NCBI GenBank assembly: GCA_041170785.1
Contig: JBEDND010000030.1
Span: 1 to 11,864, forward strand
Length of the DNA: 11,864 nucleotides
Direction: 5' to 3'
Origin: REEB481 sp041170785
Lineage (GTDB): Bacteria > Bacteroidota > Bacteroidia > NS11-12g > UBA955
In this document: positions 6,340 through 11,864 of the stretch, in pieces
Layout: each line of letters opens with the position of its first letter
How positions within the stretch are numbered: position 1 is the first letter of the stretch
Notes under the pieces: model-generated
What the model was told of the DNA's origin: nothing
What the model saw: only the letters and a program-made list of their open reading frames with translations
Databases searched by the model: none
Translations under genes and position numbers: made by a program

Positions 6340-7248
6340 ATGGCGCAAACCTGGGAACAAATCCTCGCGGGATTCCAGGCTTATCTTTCCTTAGAGCGTT
6401 CTCTGGCGCTGCATACCCGTGTTTCCTACCTTGCCGATGTAGCCAAGCTGAAGCAATGGCGTACCGATGCTGATCCGCGTGCGTTTCAGCCAGAAGACCT
6501 CAGCGCATTTATGTTGTGGATTGGAGCACTTGGATTTACCCCCGTTTCTCAAGCCAGGATTCTGTCCGGAGTGAAGGCCTTCTACCGCTACCTGGTACTG
6601 GATCGGCAAATTGAACTGAATCCTGCCGCTCACTTACGCACCCCGAAAACTGGCCGTAAACTCCCTGTATTTCTGAGTCCTGATGAAGTGGAACTGATGA
6701 TACAATCTGTTGACCGCAGCAAGCCATTCGGCGAGCGCGATGCGGCAATTTTAGAAGTACTTTATTCCTGTGGCTTGCGGGTGTCTGAATTAACGGGTTT
6801 AAAAATGCAGGATGTTTTTGCGGAAGAATCGCTGCTTCGGGTCACAGGCAAGGGAAACAAGCAGCGATTGGTTCCCATTGGCGGCATCGCGCTGAAACAG
6901 CTTGGTGCATATTTTCTGACGGTACGCAATCATCAGGAAGTACATCCTGCGCACAAAGATGTTGTGTTTTTGAATCGCTTCGGAAAGCAATTGTCCAGGG
7001 TTTCCGTATTCACCATGATTCGGGATCTGGCAAGCATCTGCGGCATCCAAAAGAGCATCAGTCCGCATACCTTCAGGCATTCATTTGCCACTGCGCTGGT
7101 AGAAGCAGGAGCCGATTTACGCGCCGTGCAGGAAATGCTGGGCCATGAGAGCATCACCACTACGGAAATCTATACACATCTGGAAACAGATTACCTAAAA
7201 AGCACCATCATGCAGTTTCACCCGGCTTCGAAACGAACGCGTGCCTGA
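6340..7248 (+). CDS. xerD: Tyrosine recombinase XerD
   Basis: 302 residues, the normal length for XerC/XerD. Residues 1-95 are the helical SAM-like core-binding domain (ERSLALHTRVSYLADV; LSGVKAFYRYLV). The catalytic domain holds the complete set of active residues: Arg147 (CGLRVSEL), Lys171 (TGKGNKQR), His243 and Arg246 (HTFRHSFAT), His269 (LGHESITTT) and nucleophile Tyr278 (EIYTH). The ending YLKSTIMQFHP is typical of XerD. With a partner recombinase it resolves chromosome dimers at dif; no dif-like site was recognised here and no integrated element surrounds the gene, so a housekeeping role is more likely than a phage integrase. The start ATG lies 2 bp after the lipoprotein stop. The last 13 codons overlap the end of the gene on the other strand. 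XerC cannot be fully excluded as the orthologue. Confidence 0.93.
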   Translation: MAQTWEQILAGFQAYLSLERSLALHTRVSYLADVAKLKQWRTDADPRAFQPEDLSAFMLWIGALGFTPVSQARILSGVKAFYRYLVLDRQIELNPAAHLRTPKTGRKLPVFLSPDEVELMIQSVDRSKPFGERDAAILEVLYSCGLRVSELTGLKMQDVFAEESLLRVTGKGNKQRLVPIGGIALKQLGAYFLTVRNHQEVHPAHKDVVFLNRFGKQLSRVSVFTMIRDLASICGIQKSISPHTFRHSFATALVEAGADLRAVQEMLGHESITTTEIYTHLETDYLKSTIMQFHPASKRTRA

Positions 7249-8185
7249 AGGTTGGCAGGTATTCGTTGCTGTACCATTGCTGAATGCGGTGGGATACATG
7301 AATGGGTTCGTCTGATTCCAGGCACAGCACTACAGATTCCTGATCCAGCCAGTTTCCAAATTGCCTCCACACTTCATCGCTCATGGTGCCCCACTGTCCC
7401 GCTGCATCAAATAAGGTAGGGCAGAGCAGTTCCACAGAACGCAACAGCACGTCAAGATTGTTGAATGCTTCATGGCTGTAGCTTTGATTCAGCAACACTG
7501 ACGCCGCTTCCGGGTGGGTGCCCAAGTCCTGATAAGCTCGGGAAGTGATTTCCATAAAAAGTTTGAAATCGGTTTCATATTCATCCAGCAGACAGCGATG
7601 TGCTACGAATAGGTGCATGTATCCGGCCATCACACCGTAGTCTTCGGGTTTGAATAAATTCAGACTGACACCGGCTTTTTCCGCCAGTGGAATCCTTTTC
7701 GGGATGCTGATCCAGGTCGCATCAATATCGCCATTCAACAGGTGGGCCCACAGCGATTCTCTCGGGGGGGTGAGGATGCGGAACATGCCAAAGCCACCGC
7801 TGTTGCGCACCATTTTACGCAGGATGCCGGCTTCAAACCTCGCCAGATGTGCTCCGTAGCGTTTGCCGTCCAATTGAGCGGGTTTGGAAATCCCTGATTT
7901 TTTTAAAGTGGCCAATGCCGTATGGTGCTCCTGTTGGATGGTTCCAATGGCTACCACGTCCATTTCCTGGCGCAGGGTTCTATAGCTCACAATGGCCTCT
8001 GCCGGAGCAATGGCCACGTGCACCTGGCCACTCACCAGCAACTTCATCGGAGAAGCAAAAGACTCCGGTTCAATGAGTTGAAGGTCCACGCCCGCTTCCC
8101 GATACCAACCGCGTGCCAAAGCCAGATACATGCCCGCATGGAGCACACTCGGCATCCCTTCAAGCGCAACCCGGATGGTTTTCAT
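7208..8185 (-). CDS. NMT1/THI5-like substrate-binding protein without signal peptide
   Basis: 325 residues from ATG at 8185 (MKTIRVALEGMP); an upstream TTG at 8200 is less likely. The sequence follows the periplasmic-binding-protein type II fold of the NMT1/THI5-like group: a first beta strand into VLHAGMYLALARGWYREAGVDL, then SGQVHVAIAPAEAIVSY, a central hinge around LDGKRYGAHLARFEAG, and LNGDIDATWIS. Members usually bind small ligands for ABC importers, sometimes thiamine precursors. Here there is no signal peptide or lipobox, and no permease or ATPase gene is adjacent. Yeast-type HMP-P synthases of the family carry a CCCFC motif; none is present, so that enzyme activity is unlikely. It starts 33 bp after the M1 peptidase stop on the same strand and may share its transcript. 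Ligand unknown. The end overlaps xerD by 41 bp. Confidence 0.82.
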   Translation of the reverse strand: MKTIRVALEGMPSVLHAGMYLALARGWYREAGVDLQLIEPESFASPMKLLVSGQVHVAIAPAEAIVSYRTLRQEMDVVAIGTIQQEHHTALATLKKSGISKPAQLDGKRYGAHLARFEAGILRKMVRNSGGFGMFRILTPPRESLWAHLLNGDIDATWISIPKRIPLAEKAGVSLNLFKPEDYGVMAGYMHLFVAHRCLLDEYETDFKLFMEITSRAYQDLGTHPEAASVLLNQSYSHEAFNNLDVLLRSVELLCPTLFDAAGQWGTMSDEVWRQFGNWLDQESVVLCLESDEPIHVSHRIQQWYSNEYLPTFRHAFVSKPGETA

Positions 8186-8218
8186 TCCACATAGGAACAA
8201 GCCATCGGCTTTTTGGTT

Positions 8219-10837
8219 TTATCGAATTTTGGTAAGTAATGCTTCCAGTCTGAGTATTTGTACTGGGGCATCCGGATCCTCTTCGCCTGCAAGGGTTATT
8301 TCGTCCTTCAGTTCCCGGATGGATGTTACTGCCACCTTGCGCCAGGGTTTTTGTGCATCTTCCAGCAACCAGGTTTCGAAGTAGTCAATCAGTTCCAGCG
8401 CATTGTTCGATTTCAGGTAGCCGATGTAGGTAACCATTTCGCTGATCCTGGTGGATTTAGGCACAAATTCGTTGCGCAGCAATTCCTTCAGGTAAGGAGC
8501 TTCTGAATTTTCTGGCAGCAGTTCAAACAACCTTCGCGTCCAAGCTAATGCTATTTCCGGGTAAGGATTCATCACACCGGCGCGGGCATACTTTAACGCC
8601 GTAGCGCTGTCTTTGATGCCCTCAATGCCGGCCAGCGACAATGTAATGCTGGAATCCTGAGTGAGTGCGATAAACAGCGGGTCGAACGAGGCTTCCGGCT
8701 TGTAGAACGTTGCGCAGCGGCTCAGCCAATGAACGGCTGCAACACGGGTGTTGCGCACCGGATCGTTAAATGCCAGTTCTTGCACCCTGGGAAGCAATAA
8801 ATCAATGATGGCCTTTTGGTTGTGACTTACGTTCAGACTGTATTCCAGCGCGTTGGCGCGCACCCAAGCATTGCGGTCTTTCAGTCCTGTAAGGAAAAAA
8901 GAAGGCAGCAGGGCCGTATCAGCGTCGTCAAAATCTTCAATAGAAACCTGTTCAATGGCAGCAACACGCATCCAGGCATCGGGCGCATAGCGCAAACGAT
9001 CAAACAGCGGAAGCATTCCCAGAAGCGAAGCAGAATCTGCAGGTCTTACGGGCGTGATGTCAATCGCTACCGGAAGGTGACCGTCGCCATCAGCAATCCA
9101 CCAGTCGGGTTTTTCTTCCAACGGGATTTTAAATTCATAATTCCCGCTGCTGTTCAGCGCTTCACGGTCCAGCATCAGCGCATGTTTTTGAATCTTGGAA
9201 CCTTTGCCTGTCCAAACTGAAAGCGGAATCTTTAATGCATCAGCAGAAATTTCGCTGTTGTCATTCAGGCTAAAGCTGAGCAACAAGTGCTTTTCTTCTG
9301 AAACATGAATTCCATAAACCTGAAGACGGAAGAGGCTTGGTTGCAGGTACCACTGATCGAAAAACCAGTGCAGGTCCTCACCGCTCACGGCTTCATAGGC
9401 CATCCTGAGGTCATCCAGTTCGGCAGTGCCATAAGCGTGTTGGGTCAGGTAGCGCTTCATTCCGGAGAAGAAGAGTTCATCACCCAGATAGCCACGCAGG
9501 TGGTGCAGCAGCAACGCGCCTTTCTGGTAGCTGTTCGCATTGAACATGGCGTCGGGGTGGCGGTAGGAATAGTTCACCACCGAAACCTTGTTATCATCCA
9601 ACATGCCTGCATACCATACCTGCATGCGCCATTGTTGCAGCAGTTCATCGGCGTAATCCTTTCCGTATTTGTGTGCTCTCCACAGGTATTCGCCATACGT
9701 AGCGAAGCCTTCATTCAATACCAGGTTGGCCCAGCTTTCGCAAGTTACCAGGTCGCCAAACCAGTGGTGGAAGAGTTCGTGTGAGATGTAATCTTCCTCG
9801 GTTTCGTCGAGGTGTTTCCGTTCATCGTGCTGCAGGCGCATGTTGTGCACCACGGCGCCGGTATTTTCCATGGCTCCGCTTACAAAATCGCGCACCACCA
9901 CCTGATCGTATTTCTCCCAGGGATATGCCACACCGGTAATTTTTCCGAAGAAATCAATCATTTCCGGAGTGTTGCCAAAAACCATGTTCGCATAACGTGC
10001 ATATTCAGGTTCGGTGTAATAACGAACCGGAAGTTCTTCGCTTCGCGCATCTTCGGTGATGGTCCAGTTGCCAATGGCAACCATGGCCAGATAAGGTGCG
10101 TGGGCTTGTTCCTGCTGCCAAACATCCGTGCGCGTTCCATCCCCATTTTTGGTGCTGTACACGAGGCTTCCATTGGAAAGGCTCACCAAGGTATCGGGGA
10201 ACCGAAAGCTGAACCATTGGGTTGTTTTTTGGTTTGGCGCATCCAAGGTGGGAAACCAATGGCTGTTGCTTTCTGTTTCGCCTTGCGTCCACACCTGTGT
10301 AGGCACATCCGGGTCTTCGCCGTGCGGGTCGATAAAGTAAATACCCTGATCGGAGGTGATGGCGCCCCAAGGCTCCTTGACACTTGTTTTTGCCAGCGTA
10401 CGGTAGCGAAGTTCAATCACCACGGTATCACCGGCGCGCACAGGTTCCTGGAAATACACCGTGCATTTGGTGGTATCGTTGTTTTGGCGATATACCAATG
10501 GGCGTGGAGGATCTGTGCTGAGGTACACGCCTTCAATGACCATTTTCTTTGCATCCAGCACCAGTGAATCGCGCGTTTTGGCAAAGGCAGTGAGGCGAAG
10601 CCTGGCAATGCCGCTTACGCGTTCTCCCGGAATGTCAACATCTAGCTCGAGGCGGGTATGCACCAGATTCCAGTACCGTGTGGCGCTGGGTTTATAAACT
10701 TCAGATCCTGCCGGAACATCTGCGATATATGCTTCGTCGATTTCCGGAAAGGCGAAATCCTGTTCCTGCTTTTTGAATAAACTGCAGGAATGCAGGAGCA
10801 GCAGCGCCAGGATGCCGGGCAGGATGCGGATATTCAT
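8219..10837 (-). CDS. M1-family metallopeptidase (aminopeptidase N-like), lipoprotein
   Basis: 872 residues. A short hydrophobic stretch (ILPGILALLLL) ends in the lipobox LHSC with Cys18, so the enzyme is probably an envelope lipoprotein. Residues about 55-270 form the N-terminal beta domain. The catalytic domain carries the substrate-anchoring GAMEN (321-325), the zinc motif HELFH (353-357, within HELFHHWFGDLVT) and the third zinc ligand Glu376 (NEGFATYGEYLW), all intact; SYQKGALLL further on carries the likely catalytic tyrosine. The last 260 or so residues are helical repeats of HEAT type (APDAWMRVAAIEQV; DRNAWVRANALEYS; DPVRNTRVAAVHWL). It releases N-terminal amino acids from peptides outside the cytoplasm. 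Its ATG overlaps the stop of the kinase gene by one base (TGATG), so translation is probably coupled. Confidence 0.95.
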   Translation of the reverse strand: MNIRILPGILALLLLHSCSLFKKQEQDFAFPEIDEAYIADVPAGSEVYKPSATRYWNLVHTRLELDVDIPGERVSGIARLRLTAFAKTRDSLVLDAKKMVIEGVYLSTDPPRPLVYRQNNDTTKCTVYFQEPVRAGDTVVIELRYRTLAKTSVKEPWGAITSDQGIYFIDPHGEDPDVPTQVWTQGETESNSHWFPTLDAPNQKTTQWFSFRFPDTLVSLSNGSLVYSTKNGDGTRTDVWQQEQAHAPYLAMVAIGNWTITEDARSEELPVRYYTEPEYARYANMVFGNTPEMIDFFGKITGVAYPWEKYDQVVVRDFVSGAMENTGAVVHNMRLQHDERKHLDETEEDYISHELFHHWFGDLVTCESWANLVLNEGFATYGEYLWRAHKYGKDYADELLQQWRMQVWYAGMLDDNKVSVVNYSYRHPDAMFNANSYQKGALLLHHLRGYLGDELFFSGMKRYLTQHAYGTAELDDLRMAYEAVSGEDLHWFFDQWYLQPSLFRLQVYGIHVSEEKHLLLSFSLNDNSEISADALKIPLSVWTGKGSKIQKHALMLDREALNSSGNYEFKIPLEEKPDWWIADGDGHLPVAIDITPVRPADSASLLGMLPLFDRLRYAPDAWMRVAAIEQVSIEDFDDADTALLPSFFLTGLKDRNAWVRANALEYSLNVSHNQKAIIDLLLPRVQELAFNDPVRNTRVAAVHWLSRCATFYKPEASFDPLFIALTQDSSITLSLAGIEGIKDSATALKYARAGVMNPYPEIALAWTRRLFELLPENSEAPYLKELLRNEFVPKSTRISEMVTYIGYLKSNNALELIDYFETWLLEDAQKPWRKVAVTSIRELKDEITLAGEEDPDAPVQILRLEALLTKIR

Positions 10838-11745
10838 CAGAATCTGGACAATTGTTCGAAGCGGCCTACGCGGTCCGCAAGTTCCTGTTCGGTAACTTCC
10901 AGCAGGCGTTCCGGGCCAAACTTTTCTACACAGAAACTCGCCAGGGCGCTGCCATGTACGATGGCCTTTCGCATGGTGTCAAAATCTGTTTTGCCGTGAC
11001 GGGCGATGTAGCCGATGAAGCCACCGGCGAACGTATCACCCGCGCCGGTTGGGTCGAATACTTCTTCCAGCGGAAGCGCAGGACAGAAGAAAATGTCATC
11101 ACCATGAAACAGCAAGGCGCCGTGTTCTCCTTTTTTAATCACCAGGATACGTGGCCCCATGTTTCGGATCACTTTAGCCGCTTTCACCAGCGAATATTCA
11201 CCGGAAAGCTGACGCGCTTCTTCGTCGTTGATGGTCAGTACATCGGTGAGGGTAAGCGTGTGGCGCAGGTCGTCCATGGCGCTTTCCATCCAGAAGTTCA
11301 TGGTGTCCATCACCACAAGTTCTGGTTTTTGGTTCAGTCTTTCAATAACCGTGCTTTGTACTTTGGGACTGAGGTTGCCCAACATGATGTAGCGGCTGTT
11401 TTGGTAGTTTTCAGGGAGAATGGGGTCGAAGCTGCCCAGCACATTCAGTTCTGTTGCGAGGGTATCGCGGGTGTTCATGTCGAGGTGGTAACGGCCTTTC
11501 CAATAGAAAGATTTTTCACCTTGTTTCACCTGAAGCCCGGAGGTGTTCACGCCTCGATTTTTCAGCGTTTCAACAAAAGATTGCGGAAAATCTTCACCCA
11601 CTACGGCTACCAGGTTCACGTGTTCATGGAGCAGGGAAGAGGCCAGGCTGATGTAAGAAGCGGCGCCGCCAACAATGCGGTCGGTACTGCCAAAGGGAGT
11701 TTCGATGCCGTCGAAGGCCATGCTCCCAACTACGAGTATTGACAT
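10837..11745 (-). CDS. PfkB-family sugar/nucleoside kinase
   Basis: 302 residues from ATG at 11745 (MSILVVGSMAFDGIETPFG). The longer frame begins at TTG 11787, but the usual family start is the hydrophobic first strand, which begins here at residue 2. PfkB (ribokinase-like) signatures are present: the substrate-side GGAASYISLASSL (26-38), VAVVGEDFP (47-54), NDEEARQLSG (173-182), and the ATP/anion-hole motif DPTGAGDTFAGGF (231-243) with catalytic Asp237. It transfers phosphate from ATP to a sugar, nucleoside or related alcohol in the cytoplasm; the substrate cannot be read from the sequence. It heads the minus-strand cluster with the M1 peptidase and the binding protein. I found no clear -7 element upstream. 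The GGAATTTTG segment at about 11752-11760 is only a weak candidate. Confidence 0.92.
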   Translation of the reverse strand: MSILVVGSMAFDGIETPFGSTDRIVGGAASYISLASSLLHEHVNLVAVVGEDFPQSFVETLKNRGVNTSGLQVKQGEKSFYWKGRYHLDMNTRDTLATELNVLGSFDPILPENYQNSRYIMLGNLSPKVQSTVIERLNQKPELVVMDTMNFWMESAMDDLRHTLTLTDVLTINDEEARQLSGEYSLVKAAKVIRNMGPRILVIKKGEHGALLFHGDDIFFCPALPLEEVFDPTGAGDTFAGGFIGYIARHGKTDFDTMRKAIVHGSALASFCVEKFGPERLLEVTEQELADRVGRFEQLSRF

Positions 11746-11818
11746 AAGCAGCAAAATTCCGGTATTTCCGGCAATCCTGCGCGGCAAACAGCTATTGCGT
11801 AACCATTTTGAAAAAAAT

Positions 11819-11848
11819 TTCTTTTTGAAGAAGAAAATTTTATTTTTG
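11819..11848 (+). promoter_or_regulatory. Promoter pointing off the right edge
   Basis: TATTTTTG at 11841-11848 is a perfect TAnnTTTG -7 element set in a very A/T-rich stretch (11806-11848). TTC at 11819-11821 lies 19 nt upstream as a -33 candidate; TTG at 11825-11827 is only 13 nt away and so less suitable. It is divergent from the kinase gene and must serve a gene beyond 11864. Confidence 0.5.
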
Positions 11849-11864
11849 CAGCCCCTTCTAAGGG

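Noticed and set aside
6340..7248. Phage or element integrase marking a mobile element
   Set aside because: Length and tail match housekeeping XerD, the neighbours are ordinary chromosomal genes, and no attachment-site repeats were seen flanking it.
7208..8185. Menaquinone enzyme MqnA or MqnD
   Set aside because: The N-terminus and motifs fit the NMT1/THI5-like group better, and no other futalosine-pathway gene is nearby.
9305..10567. Long plus-strand open frames (159 and 251 codons) opposite the M1 peptidase
   Set aside because: They are antisense to a gene with intact GAMEN and HExxH motifs and show no recognisable family, signal peptide or start signal.
10852..11742. 296-codon plus-strand frame
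   Set aside because: It mirrors the PfkB kinase almost end to end; the kinase strand carries the DPTGAGD motif, so the opposite frame is a shadow.

Overview
The window looks like chromosomal DNA from a member of the Bacteroidota. The evidence is the mix of families: a DUF5686/carboxypeptidase-regulatory-like outer-membrane protein, an Omp28-type lipoprotein, two DUF5618-like proteins, and a lipoprotein M1 peptidase with a HEAT-like tail. Several sites also match the Bacteroidota promoter form TTG-N(17-23)-TAnnTTTG, and recognisable Shine-Dalgarno sequences are scarce. I cannot place it below phylum. No rRNA, tRNA, CRISPR array or insertion sequence was seen.

Layout. Positions 1-304 hold four head-to-tail copies of a 76-bp non-coding unit, each with two hairpin-forming palindromes. 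The array probably continues off the left edge. Positions 375-1301 (minus) hold two tandem DUF5618-like paralogues. Their 5' halves and shared leaders are almost identical in DNA, while their 3' halves have diverged, so the pair is a mosaic. Positions 1462-2193 (plus) encode a secreted protein of unknown function behind a good promoter. Positions 2309-4789 (plus) encode a DUF5686 surface protein. This converges on an exported glutathione-peroxidase-family enzyme (4803-5387, minus). That gene is divergent from an Omp28-type lipoprotein with a CxxC motif (5462-6337, plus), which is followed after 2 bp by a XerD-type recombinase (6340-7248, plus). From the right comes a minus-strand cluster: PfkB-family kinase (11745-10837), M1 metallopeptidase lipoprotein (10837-8219), and an NMT1/THI5-like binding protein without a signal peptide (8185-7208). 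The last gene overlaps the end of xerD on the opposite strand. The right edge carries a promoter pointing out of the window.

How the genes may work together. Most products are housekeeping or envelope proteins: surface protein, periplasmic or lipid-anchored peroxidase, lipoproteins, peptidase. The peroxidase and the CxxC lipoprotein share a 74-bp divergent intergenic region with two short palindromes, which would suit joint control of envelope thiol chemistry; this is inference. The kinase and peptidase overlap by one base (TGATG), which suggests translational coupling.

The least ordinary part is the left 1.3 kb, with the structured 76-bp array and the mosaic DUF5618 pair. I do not see convincing evidence for a complete new defence or mobile system. 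Several start codons were moved from upstream TTG codons to internal ATG or GTG codons, for the reasons given in each entry.
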